A stretch of 64,000 nt of DNA from Aphanomyces cochlioides. Its lineage: Eukaryota > Oomycota > Saprolegniomycetes > Saprolegniales > Verrucalvaceae. Position numbers and translations under genes: made by a program. The stretch spans positions 3,286,001-3,350,000 of the forward strand of contig JAHQRK010000003.1 in assembly GCA_019828595.1 (NCBI GenBank), in the 5' to 3' direction. The notes below the pieces were generated by a model, which saw only the letters and a list, made by a program, of their open reading frames with translations, ran no database searches and had not been told where the DNA came from. Shown here piece after piece: positions 45,307-55,105 of this stretch. Every line of letters begins with the position of its first letter. Position 1 is the stretch's first letter.

Positions 45307-47841
45307 ATGTCGTCCGCCGCCGCTTCCGTTCCCGCCACCGATCTCGAATCCGCCAAGCAAGTTGTCCTGCCTCCTGCTGAGAACCTCTCTCCCAAGGAAA
45401 GTTTCGAAAGCGCTGTCGACCCGCCGTTGCAATCGCTCCATCCTGGTGAGGATGAGGATGTTGCACTTGGCCCAGTCGACGCCGACGCCGCGAATGCCGC
45501 CGATCCTTCTCCTCCCGAAGAACACGAAGATATGTCAAGCAAGACTAATTCGAAAGTTTCCGTCGATCGCCAAGATGGTTTGTACGAGCGCGTCGAAGAT
45601 ACCACCAAGCCCCAGGATAGCCCTCCAACCGACCAAGCCGGCGATCCCGCATCCCGTCGAGTTCTCATTGATCTCTCCGACCCACTTGACACTCCCCTAC
45701 GCGAGATAACGCCGCAACAACAACCCAAGAAAATGTCCTACGCCGATCTCCTCAAGAGCGGCCAAGGAAATACACCTCCAAAAAAAGTCAAGACAGTTGT
45801 CACTCGTCCCAAGACCGAGTACCTCGACAAGCTCATCGAACTTGCAAGCCAAGAAGACGCAAGCGAGGAAGACTTGCTTGAAGCCATCTCCAAGGCAACG
45901 CCGGTCAAGACCAAGAGGGCCACCACGACGATGTGGATCGAAACTGGTGGAGCCTTTGCAGACAAGCAGTACTCCAACGAGAAGATCATCGATGCGCTCT
46001 TCAAAGAGAACCAAGACGCCGACTGGGCGGATCTCCTATTGGATTTCGTTCAGCTCAACAAAACACGCACCGGTGACATCGTTGTGTCCATTACCTCGAA
46101 AGTCGTGAAGGACCAGCTCGTTGGCAAACCCATCTCGATCTTTGGTAAGACTTTTACCATTCCAGCGCCTACTGCCAAAATCAGTGGATCAACGAAAGAC
46201 TCGACCGACCCCATGGACAAGTTCTTCTTCATGGACATTGTTGGCATCCGCTTCAACTTCGACTCGGGGAAGCTCTTTCGTTTGCTACGTCGTCTGAAGA
46301 TGAAGCCGATCTTTCAAGCATATCGACAATACATACCCAATGTCTCCTGTCAATCCAATGTGTGGCGCGTCTACTTCTTGGAAGCAGAAGTCCCCAAACA
46401 ACTTGTAGTCAATGGACACCCCGCCGATCAGCTGAAACTTGACGGCGTGGCCTACAACGTGTTCGTCAAGAACTTTGAACGCTCCGCTGCTCGCACCACT
46501 GGCGTTTCGCCTCATTGCTTGGAATTGGATCACGCTGCTGCGGTGATGCAAAGCCAAGGGAAGCAAGCGCCCGAACCACAACAAGAACAAAATGACGAAG
46601 ACCAAGGAGCCCAACAAGCCAAACGAGCAAAAACGGACCAAGAACAAAAGCCCGACGAACCTACAACCCAACGTGAAATTGAAGAGTCAAAAGATATGGA
46701 AATAACACCTCCCGAACCCGAAACAATTGCCCCGGTTGATGCTCCGCCGTTGAGTGGTGACATGGAGGTTGATCCAAAATCAGCTAAACGTGCCACGATT
46801 CAGTCAACTGATGAAGACGGATTTGTTGTACCGCGCTCAAAGAAGAGAGTTGTCGCTGAGCAAGCGTCGTCATCGGCAGTCTTGTGGGCCTCCGACAACT
46901 TCTTTGATGTCCTCGCAACGATTGAGATTACCACTATGCCAGTGGACTCTCAGCATGAAACTCCAACTCGAGTGTACTTACCCACGATCACGAAGATCCC
47001 CGAAGGTGTAGTCACCACTCGCGACGCCTTCGTCAAGAAACAACAAGTTGTCGAAAACAAGCTTCGATGGCATCCTGACAACCTCACAATGGACGAGCTA
47101 GTCCAGGTGCTCCGTACCAGTGTCGAGGAAGGGGCCGCTTTTCAACACCACAACCAAGTCAACACAGCCGATATCTCCGGGACGGAGCTCGATGTGGTCG
47201 ACTACATCCGTCGATGCAACGTCGACGGCCTCTGGAAGGTGGTGCACTCACACACCCAAAACATGAACGTAGTCCTGACCAAGTTAGCCACGCATGCGTA
47301 CAGTGATTACCTCAAGGTCGTCCGTATGCACGCTTGGCAACGATGGATGTCGGCGACACAGCTACCAGTGGTTGATTCGTTCACCAATGGCTTCAAATTT
47401 GCCTTCCAAGAACACCCCAAGTGGACCAGACTCGAAGCAATATCGAGCGTCGGAGAGTTCTTCGAAGCTGCGCCAAAACACCCTGCCTTCTCAACGGAAC
47501 AAGTGGAAGATGCACTCGCCGCGTTCGAATTGTGGCTCGCTGTTCAAGCGCCATTAGTATTCAGAAACGACGAGTGGATTTTATACCTCACACGCCAACC
47601 GGTAGCATGGCTGCCAACAAAGCATGGCCGCATGTTGGCTCCCAATACGTTGTGGGCCTTGCTCAAGTCGCCGTTTGGGCAATACTTCGCTGAAGAGCTC
47701 AATCGCGTCTGCAAGTCGGAGATGTCGTCGCGGATCTGGCAACTCAGTATCGATGCCTACCAGCCTACAGACAACTCGTTAACAGCGTTCGTCGGCAACG
47801 ACAATACCCGCCTGCAGCGCAGGAACAACTTGTTGTACTAA
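45307..47841 (+). CDS. LINE ORF1 protein (copy 1)
   Basis: 844 residues from an ATG in good context (gcaccATGTC) 60 nt after the element's head. ORF1 proteins of LINEs bind the element RNA and help reverse transcription. Residues 1-130 are acidic, Pro/Ser-rich and probably disordered. About 250-430 contains a folded-looking region (FFFMDIVGIRFNFDSGKLFRLLRRLK, WRVYFLEAEVPKQLVVNG) followed by a Gln/Glu/Lys-rich linker (440-530) and a helical C-terminal part (610-835) rich in Trp. No CCHC zinc knuckle and no clear RRM is visible, so the RNA-binding mode is unknown. Intact here; Trp588 (TGG, 47068-47070) is the codon changed to a stop in copy 2. Confidence 0.85.
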   Translation: MSSAAASVPATDLESAKQVVLPPAENLSPKESFESAVDPPLQSLHPGEDEDVALGPVDADAANAADPSPPEEHEDMSSKTNSKVSVDRQDGLYERVEDTTKPQDSPPTDQAGDPASRRVLIDLSDPLDTPLREITPQQQPKKMSYADLLKSGQGNTPPKKVKTVVTRPKTEYLDKLIELASQEDASEEDLLEAISKATPVKTKRATTTMWIETGGAFADKQYSNEKIIDALFKENQDADWADLLLDFVQLNKTRTGDIVVSITSKVVKDQLVGKPISIFGKTFTIPAPTAKISGSTKDSTDPMDKFFFMDIVGIRFNFDSGKLFRLLRRLKMKPIFQAYRQYIPNVSCQSNVWRVYFLEAEVPKQLVVNGHPADQLKLDGVAYNVFVKNFERSAARTTGVSPHCLELDHAAAVMQSQGKQAPEPQQEQNDEDQGAQQAKRAKTDQEQKPDEPTTQREIEESKDMEITPPEPETIAPVDAPPLSGDMEVDPKSAKRATIQSTDEDGFVVPRSKKRVVAEQASSSAVLWASDNFFDVLATIEITTMPVDSQHETPTRVYLPTITKIPEGVVTTRDAFVKKQQVVENKLRWHPDNLTMDELVQVLRTSVEEGAAFQHHNQVNTADISGTELDVVDYIRRCNVDGLWKVVHSHTQNMNVVLTKLATHAYSDYLKVVRMHAWQRWMSATQLPVVDSFTNGFKFAFQEHPKWTRLEAISSVGEFFEAAPKHPAFSTEQVEDALAAFELWLAVQAPLVFRNDEWILYLTRQPVAWLPTKHGRMLAPNTLWALLKSPFGQYFAEELNRVCKSEMSSRIWQLSIDAYQPTDNSLTAFVGNDNTRLQRRNNLLY

Positions 47842-47941
47842 GGTCTCCGCGGCCTCAGTCCAAGCAACCGCAACACATCCCAACCATCAACCCCCTCTAC
47901 AACATCCATCAGCCACGTTTCCCAACTCAAAACTTACCAAC

Positions 47942-50900
47942 TTGTCTATCGTCACCGCCAACATCAACGGACTGGCGAGAGACAACGGAAACCAACTCGT
48001 CAACTCGATGATCTCAAGGCACGAGATTATTGCCCTACAAGAAACAAAATTTGCCAGTGAGAAGATGTTCTCCACGTTCAAGTTTCACCTTGATCATGCG
48101 CTTGGCCACAAGAACTACTTTATCGCTGCCAACGACCATCGGCTGCATGGAGAAGAACTTGAGCAATACAGATCCGGTGGCGTCGCCATGGTCTTCCATC
48201 ATACGATTCCTGGCTTCGACTCACTTCAACACGAACGCCAATACGACGTCGAAGATCGCTACATGGTTGTCAGTTCAATGTGGGGAGAAGACCCCATCTA
48301 CTACCACAATGTTTACGCACCTGTTGTCGACAGCGAGCGCGACGCTTTCTTCGAGGCTTTGCCACGAAACTTTCCCATGGGATCCAAACACGTCGTCATG
48401 GGAGACTTCAACCTTCCAATGGATCGAACATTGGATTCCAGAGGCTCCACCAACTCGAACCACCAAGTCAACAGGCAGTCTTGCTTCGCTTGGCTTCAAG
48501 AGCTTGATGTCGTTGACGCTTGGAGATCTTTCAACCCTACAAAGTGTGTTTACTCTTCACCCAAGCGGCTCAATCGTCTTGATTACATCTTCCTGAACTC
48601 CGCCTTGTGCCGAATGTATTCCACTGGCGAATACTTTGAACCTACAGCAAACACGGATCACATGTGGCATAAAGTGGAGCTCCAACCGGTGCAAACAACG
48701 CGGGTTAAAAGCTATTGGAAGCTGCCAAAAGAACTTCTGACGATCCAAGAAGTCCGAGAAGCAATCGTGTCTGAGGCAAGAGACCTCCTCGAGCGCTTGA
48801 AAGTTTCGGACCGCCCAGGAGTCTTGTGGACGCAATGGCAACGCCGCACCAAGCGCTTTCTTCAAAAGTACCATGCTCGGATAATCACAAGTCAAAGGAA
48901 TGCACTCCAGGAAGCAAAAATCCTATGGTTACAAGCTCAGTTAAAGCATCATCGAGGACGACTCACCGAAGCAGCTCTCAATACTGCAAAGGCACAGTAT
49001 GAGACGAAGACGCGAGACTTGAAACAACACCAAGCAGACTTGAGTTTCGACTTCCACGCAACCAAAAATGAAGCTCCGACAAGTCACTTCTTTCGAAAAC
49101 CCCGGGCAAGGCAGTTCTCCATTCCTATCGTTGATTGTTATGATGAACATGGGAATGTCACTGCCATACCCGAAGAAATCCACGCTGCATTCACTCGTCA
49201 TTGGTCTGCAGTGATGAGCGAAGGCGACTTTCAACCTACAAGTCAACATGCCAAAGACCAATTCTTAACTGTGCTCGAAAGACACCTACCCCAAGACGAC
49301 TCGGACATGTTGGACGCCCCATTAACGACTGAAGAACTGGCGCAATCCATCAAGACGATGAATCCTCACAAGTCGCCTGGAATTGACGGGTTCTCAGCTG
49401 GATTCTATCAATTGCATCCTACCTTGTTTGGCGAAATTTTGTCGATAGTCTTCAATCATCAGCTCCAGCAAGGCATCATGTTAGAATCGCAGAGATGGTC
49501 GGCGATATCATTGCTGTTCAAAGGTGGTGACCGCCGCAACCCTGCGAACTACAGACCCATAGCCTTGATTCCGGTCGAAGTCAAAGTCCTATCACGCGCT
49601 TTAGCGTACAGAATGTCTCAAGTCCTACCAGCGATCATTCAACCTGGGCAAAATGGCTTTGTCAAGGGCAGACGCATCCATGACCATGTTATCTTCCTTC
49701 AAGATCTTCAACACCACTGTACGACCTTCAACCAAGAAGCCTATGCAATGTACTTGGACTTTGAAAAGGCCTATGATCGTGTGAATCATGAATTCATGTT
49801 TGCCGTTCTCAAGAAGTTCAATGTCGGAGATCAGTTCATTGACTGGGTTAAGTTACTCTACAACCAAACCCAAGTCAGCTTGAACATCAATGGCAGACTT
49901 ACCGATCCATTCTACCCGTCTCGAGGTGTCAAGCAAGGCGATCCATTGTCGTCGATGCTCTTTGTATTGACGATCGAACCACTCGCTCAAATGCTTCGCA
50001 ACCACCCCGAATACGGCTACGCTTTCTCGGACTCGGGGATCGCATCGGTTCTTCTCTTCGCGGACGATACCACGCTCATCTCAAGCTCGGTTGGAGACTT
50101 GGAAGCGCAACTGGAGCTCGTCGATGAATTCTGTCGGCATTCCGGCGCCAAGCTCAATCGCAACAAAAGCAAGGTCTTGACCCTAGACAATACTCAATCA
50201 GTTTTTGAACACCCAAGATTGACCATGGTACCAAGTGGAAGGCCAATCAAGTACCTTGGGATCGAGTTGGGACACAAGTTGGACCCTATGCTTCAAATCA
50301 ATGCCATCACCGACAAGTTCTACAAGTCATTTACCACGTGGGCGTGTCGAGCAAGAACCCTCAAAGGCAGACGATTGCTTGTGAGCACAATGATCCTATC
50401 ACAACTTTGGCATTACACCATGGTTCTTCCAATTCCAAACCATACCGTGCAAAAATGGCAGTCGATGGTGAACAAGTTTGTCTTGAGTCGGCGCACACAT
50501 GCCCAAGACAAGTATCTGGCCTTGGCCCCAAGTGGCTTGCTTCATGACTCAAAGACAGGCTTCAAAGTGCCGCATATCGCTTCGGTGATTCGAAAGCAAC
50601 GCATCACACGTCTTCAACTTCTAGTCCAAACCAATCAGGACAATCCTGAATTGTGGGCACTCTTACCAGCAGATCGATTGAAGCGCTGTATGTACCCATA
50701 CTCGCGGGCAACAACTTGGGACTTCATGCTGTACAATCCTAGCGCAAACAATAAGCTTGTGCAGCGGGACTTGATCTCACCTCTTTGGAATGATATTTGG
50801 AAGCATTGGAGTCAAATTCCGCTCACAAACAAGACGCCACATGAACCTACGTTGAATCAGATGACGCAAATGCCATTGTGGCTGTCGTCGCACCCGCTTT

Positions 50901-51970
50901 TCCAAGTCCCGGGTCGAGATGGGATGTCATCGCTTGCAGTCACGCTTCGAAACCATCGCGACTGGTACAGACACCTTGCTTGGAGGGGCGTACATTGCTT
51001 GGAAGACTTCTTGACGCCAGCAAGAACGTGGCCAACCTACGAAGAGTTTCGCGAGTCAATGGAGGATCATTTGGACCATTTTGTCGAGGAATTACCCGTG
51101 CCGACGTCCTTCAGATACTTCTACAAGTTGGTGACACTAATTGCAACGAATGTTTGGACTCAGGCCAACAAGCAGCTCGACGCACCGGTTGATAACGACC
51201 TTACGCCTCAAATGGTGATTTCAGGTCGACAAGGAGACACCGACGTACCATTCAACTCATGGACAACCAAAGTAATCAAGCGAGTGAGTTTTCACGCTCC
51301 CATGTTGACGCGACCTCATCCCTTGCGTTCCAACACACGTGAGAATCATACCAAAGTCGCCAATTACCTTTCAACCTTCGTAAAGCCCTTTTCAAGTCTT
51401 GTGACGCCGGTCCAAGCAGACCTTTGGACAAGAATTCTCTACGATATGATCCCAGTGGGTGATAAGTTCAAGTACAAAGAGGCCACTGACCCGAGTGCAC
51501 TCCGATGTGGTTATCCCAACTGCTTTGCGCGTGAAACCCGCCAGCACTTGTTCTTGGACTGCCCAGTTACTTGTCGTGTGTGGCTACAGCATCGTGAGGC
51601 ATGGAGTATATTTGGCGTTCGCTTTACCTGGGACTGGATTACCAACATCGATGCCTTCCAAGTCGCTCAGCGGTGGCAACGATATCGAAACGTTCTCCAT
51701 CGTCTTTGGTTTATGCTGGTTTGCAGCATTCTTCATCTCCTATGGACACATCGCAACAAAGTTAAATTTGATACAACCAAGCCACCTTACTTGCCTGGGT
51801 TGAACGATGTTGCCTTGACATTTTGGGCGTCCAATGTTCGCCGATGGCTTCGAATGAATCAAGACCCAGCAACCTCTCAACAAACCATGGCGACTCTTGG
51901 TTTGCTGAGCCAACGCAGTTCGTACCGGAGATTCTTGGACAAACATCCAGCCATCTTCAAGTTGACTTGA
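47942..51970 (+). CDS. LINE ORF2: APE endonuclease, reverse transcriptase (copy 1)
   Basis: About 1342 residues. The N-terminal endonuclease (1-245) has TANINGL, LQETKF (Glu34), VYAP, GDFN (Asp155, Asn157), LDYIF (Asp214) and TDH (Asp239-His240). The reverse transcriptase follows at about 460-780: HKSPGIDGF, NYRPIALIP, YLDFEKAYD (Asp606), GVKQGDPLS and FADD (706-709), then YLGIELG. A zinc-binding CGYPNCFARETRQHLFLDC lies at about 1187-1205. No RNase H domain is seen. The frame has no ATG before Met23 (48008), which lies after the catalytic Asn of TANINGL. The frame is open back to 47783, overlapping ORF1's end in the +1 frame, so a non-AUG start (TTG 47942 is only nominal), reinitiation or frameshifting is required. 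The endonuclease presumably sets the A-box target choice. Confidence 0.93.
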   Translation: MSIVTANINGLARDNGNQLVNSMISRHEIIALQETKFASEKMFSTFKFHLDHALGHKNYFIAANDHRLHGEELEQYRSGGVAMVFHHTIPGFDSLQHERQYDVEDRYMVVSSMWGEDPIYYHNVYAPVVDSERDAFFEALPRNFPMGSKHVVMGDFNLPMDRTLDSRGSTNSNHQVNRQSCFAWLQELDVVDAWRSFNPTKCVYSSPKRLNRLDYIFLNSALCRMYSTGEYFEPTANTDHMWHKVELQPVQTTRVKSYWKLPKELLTIQEVREAIVSEARDLLERLKVSDRPGVLWTQWQRRTKRFLQKYHARIITSQRNALQEAKILWLQAQLKHHRGRLTEAALNTAKAQYETKTRDLKQHQADLSFDFHATKNEAPTSHFFRKPRARQFSIPIVDCYDEHGNVTAIPEEIHAAFTRHWSAVMSEGDFQPTSQHAKDQFLTVLERHLPQDDSDMLDAPLTTEELAQSIKTMNPHKSPGIDGFSAGFYQLHPTLFGEILSIVFNHQLQQGIMLESQRWSAISLLFKGGDRRNPANYRPIALIPVEVKVLSRALAYRMSQVLPAIIQPGQNGFVKGRRIHDHVIFLQDLQHHCTTFNQEAYAMYLDFEKAYDRVNHEFMFAVLKKFNVGDQFIDWVKLLYNQTQVSLNINGRLTDPFYPSRGVKQGDPLSSMLFVLTIEPLAQMLRNHPEYGYAFSDSGIASVLLFADDTTLISSSVGDLEAQLELVDEFCRHSGAKLNRNKSKVLTLDNTQSVFEHPRLTMVPSGRPIKYLGIELGHKLDPMLQINAITDKFYKSFTTWACRARTLKGRRLLVSTMILSQLWHYTMVLPIPNHTVQKWQSMVNKFVLSRRTHAQDKYLALAPSGLLHDSKTGFKVPHIASVIRKQRITRLQLLVQTNQDNPELWALLPADRLKRCMYPYSRATTWDFMLYNPSANNKLVQRDLISPLWNDIWKHWSQIPLTNKTPHEPTLNQMTQMPLWLSSHPLFQVPGRDGMSSLAVTLRNHRDWYRHLAWRGVHCLEDFLTPARTWPTYEEFRESMEDHLDHFVEELPVPTSFRYFYKLVTLIATNVWTQANKQLDAPVDNDLTPQMVISGRQGDTDVPFNSWTTKVIKRVSFHAPMLTRPHPLRSNTRENHTKVANYLSTFVKPFSSLVTPVQADLWTRILYDMIPVGDKFKYKEATDPSALRCGYPNCFARETRQHLFLDCPVTCRVWLQHREAWSIFGVRFTWDWITNIDAFQVAQRWQRYRNVLHRLWFMLVCSILHLLWTHRNKVKFDTTKPPYLPGLNDVALTFWASNVRRWLRMNQDPATSQQTMATLGLLSQRSSYRRFLDKHPAIFKLT

Positions 51971-53876
51971 TGTTGAGTACTGTCCTGGACAAGTCATCTA
52001 CAAGACAAGTTAGAAACATGTATGACTTTTTGACAACTTACTTGAAAGTGACTCCAAATTTTGGAGTCAAATGCGGCCAAGTTTGAAAGTCAACTACAAA
52101 AAACAAGAAACATCGGCAATTCAAGTGTGAATTACGGAATTAAAGTTTTGGGCAGCGCTTCGCATAAAATCAGCGAGCTTTTTTGCGGCGACTTGGAGAT
52201 TTCAAGCGACCTTCGCGAAATCCAAGTGCCAACGGCGGCAAAGTCAAGCAAAAAACCGCCCGTAGCTGCGCTCGTGGGCTGACTTCCACGTTTCTTCACG
52301 CTTTTCTTCAACGCCAACAGTGCCAACAAACGCAACGCCAAAATTCGCCGCCATGGCCAACAAACGCAACGCAAAAAAAAATCACTCGATCGCTCGCCAA
52401 CCTACGCAAACAAGTCATCAAAGCAACAAGAGCCCAACCGCCTTTTTCGAAGAAGTCTTCACTTGGACGCTACCCCCGGGGGCTCCATCAAAGGAGTTTA
52501 GGAAATCAGGAAAAAGGGACACCCAGATCGAAAGGCCAAAGGCCACATCAAAGGCACAAGTGCCACAAAAGGGACAACCAAGAGACAAACCCAAAGCACT
52601 CGACTCATATCCACGGACACGGACTGACCAGGTCCTTCGCCCCGCGTCAGTGCATGAAGGGGGTCAGCCAACAATGCACCTTCGCGGAACGGTCCGTCTC
52701 AACAAGCCAAGGCTGTCAAAGTCTTCGCGCTTTCTTCCTTGAACGCCTTGGACGCCGTCTTCACCAAGAGCAAGCCGAATCAAAACGCGAGTCGAAAGAC
52801 TTGTGAGGCCCCGCGTCCCGACACCATCGAAGGAACGGAGATTTGACTCCTCGCGTTTCGCTCCAGCCGCTCTTGGGTCTTGAACGCCTTGCTTGAACGC
52901 CTTCCTTGAGCCAGTCGCCTTCTTCAACCAACGCGTGTCGCAGCGCACCCAACGCGTTTCGCACCCACGGACAACAATCGCGGCAACATCCGGCAGCGGC
53001 ACGACGACAAAGCAGCGGCAAGGGCACGACAACACAGCAGCAGCAGCAACGACAGAAGCATCACGGCACCACAGCGACAACGGCGACAGCTCGCAGCGGG
53101 AACGACGACAAACGCAGCAGGACGCAGACACAGCACAGCACGCAGACACGACACAGCAAGCGGCAACGAAGACAGCACAGCCACAGCAAGGCCACAGCAG
53201 ACACGGACAACAACGGCAGCCACGGCACGACAACAGAGGGACAGCATTACGGCAGCGAGGAAATCGAAAAATGACTCCAAACCAAACTTCAAATCCCCAA
53301 GGAAGTTCTCAGCCACTCAAAATTTTCAAGTCCGACAAGAAAAAATCCAGTGAAACTTCTCAACCAAGACCATACAAAGACCAAGATACGATCGTCGACT
53401 CAACAACATGCGACATCAAGGCACCCATGACGACTGCACAATCGACGGTGACAAGCCAACAATCAACGACGATGTCACGCTGCGACAAGAAAAATCCAGT
53501 GGAAGATTAGTTCACACATCATCTGGTGCCCATGGCCCCGTACAAGATTAGTCAAAGACAACATGTGGACGTTCTGAAGCCAGTCCAAGATTACTCCGCA
53601 CCCATCTGACGTCGAAGACAAGACAAGTCTGTCCCATGTCCACATCACCCAAGACCATCCATGTTGTTACACGACATGAAGACCACGATCGACAGCACAT
53701 GCGACGTGTCAAGATGCCAACTTTTACCTGTATCAACTGATACAACAAAAATCAAATTTCAAGAGGTAAATCTGCCTGCGTTCAAATCTCACAAGTACCA
53801 ATATTATTCACTCAAGAGTGATTAATGACGGTCATTATTATTTAGCGTATAATTAAATTTAATATACGCGATTGTA
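51971..53876 (+). other. LINE 3' untranslated region (copy 1)
   Basis: About 1.9 kb. It contains a perfect 10-bp inverted repeat with one-base spacer at 52049-52069 (gactccaaa/tttggagtc core), a very T-poor tract at about 52965-53250 (A, C and G only for long stretches), and four short palindromes in the last 150 nt: 53729-53744, 53808-53821, 53823-53837 and 53845-53869. The word gttcaaatc at 53780-53788 fits a Pol III B-box core. Open frames of 140-207 codons occur on both strands (for example 52183-52806 and 52893-53510) but are low in complexity and not called. Confidence 0.7.
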
Positions 53877-53893
53877 CACTGAGCTACTCGCGC
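53877..53893. repeat. Target site duplication, right copy (LINE 1)
   Basis: Second copy of cactgagctactcgcgc. It is a 5' fragment (nucleotides 1-17) of tRNA-Cys on the minus strand, followed by the normal upstream sequence tgtgtgtagtgcac. No complete tRNA is formed on this side. Confidence 0.9.
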
Positions 53894-54519
53894 TGTGTGT
53901 AGTGCACACCGACTAATGAGCCACAGATACACTTTGACATTTTCACCTCCGAATCAATACTCCCTGCGTACCACAAAGCACCGTTATTTTGCCTGCTCAG
54001 CACACTTCATACATAGTCACACCACTCAATATTATCTCGTTTCTCGGATGAACTATGAAAGCTATTTCTCATTTGCATCGGAGACTTTTGGTTGGAGGTT
54101 TGCAACGTTTAGACGCTTGTGACAAGTACACATGAATAGAAAGATCTGATCTATTCTAAAGTTGACATGTTATTTAGTGCTTGTATCCACAGAAGTCCAT
54201 AACTTCCACATTACAACTCTTATAGAGTACTTGCCGTGTTGAACGGAAAAAGTTTGGGTTGTGGTGACCCCAGGTAAGTTCGAACTAGAGAATTTGAGGT
54301 CATACAGAAAGGTATCGTTTGTCTTTCATTTGAGTTTGATGGGCTACAAAAGGAATTTTGGCAAGTGTGCAATAAATGTGCAATGAGTAGAAGATGTACT
54401 GATATGACTGTACGTAGCCTTTGTATGGTTTCTGTGAGTGAATGTATGGTTGCAGGTTAAGGAAGATGTAAATGCAGAGAGATGGTGTGTAGAATGAGAG
54501 AAGTGTAAATAGTATGAAC

Positions 54520-54591
54520 GGGGGGTTAGCTCAGTGGTAGAGCGTTGGATTCCAGTCCCAACGGTCAAGGGTTCAACTCCCTTACTCCTCA
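54520..54591 (+). tRNA. tRNA-Trp (CCA), unit between LINEs
   Basis: Identical to the gene at 20877. Confidence 0.95.
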
Positions 54592-54971
54592 GCTTTTTAT
54601 CTTTCGAATCAACATGCACACTTTTGTCAATCCTTCACCCGAGTCACTCCGTTTATATTCGCCCCACTACAACCTGTATTGTAGCTTTGCACTTGCAAAA
54701 AGGAATACTACATACACCCACCTATCCCGACGGTTAGTTTTTCGAAAATCGATACCAGGAGGACTCCAGCCAGCTTGGTTTTTCAAATCGAATTGATGGT
54801 CTTCGTGTCCGTTTGAGGAGATACCATACATCAATGTGCATATTTTTCATATATATCCATATGTCTTTGCTGGAGATAGAGACTCGACGTGTAAGTGATA
54901 CAACTAGAAAGGATGAAGCTAGGAGTCAAGAGTAAAAATAGAATTTTTTAAAAGTATAAAAGGTAAAAGAC

Positions 54972-55043
54972 AGCGCCAGACCGGGTTCGAACCAGTGACC
55001 CTCAGAGCTGCAATCTGACGCTCTACCACTGAGCTACTCGCGC
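54972..55043 (-). tRNA. tRNA-Cys (GCA), abutting LINE copy 2
   Basis: Complete and identical to the gene at 21329; the head of LINE copy 2 follows directly at 55044 (gcactttt). Confidence 0.95.
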
Positions 55044-55105
55044 GCACTTTTACTTTTGCCGTCAACCACTCTAGTCAACTGCCAAAGTAAGGTACCCCGC
55101 GCACC

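Larger units (their letters stand above)
45247..53876 (+). mobile_element. LINE copy 1, inserted in tRNA-Cys A box
   Basis: A complete 8.63-kb non-LTR retrotransposon: 60-nt 5' leader, ORF1 (45307-47841), a 100-nt spacer, ORF2 (47942-51970), and a 1.9-kb 3' untranslated region without poly(A), ending gcgattgta. It lies between direct repeats of the first 17 nt of tRNA-Cys, antisense to that tRNA. Both frames are intact, and it differs from copy 2 at only five substitutions and one indel that I could find, so it is a young and possibly active element. Endonuclease type and RT motifs place it in the broad L1/Tx1-like group of APE-type LINEs; the exact clade needs a tree. Confidence 0.93.
53877..55043. 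repeat. Array unit between the two LINEs
   Basis: One array unit (1150 bp plus the 17-bp duplication) continuing the frame of the main array. It differs from the others at cctgcgtacc (53964-53973; others cctacatacc) and tgcttgtatcc (about 54178; others tgcctg), so it is not a recent copy of the nearest units. Confidence 0.9.

Noticed and set aside
45263..46796. Long minus-strand frames opposite LINE ORF1
   Set aside because: They are shadows of a GC-rich coding strand in other frames; ORF1 explains the region.
52183..53510. 140-207 codon frames in the LINE 3' region on both strands
   Set aside because: They arise from the T-poor, low-complexity tract; products are Gln/Thr/Arg- or Cys/Val-rich with no family resemblance.
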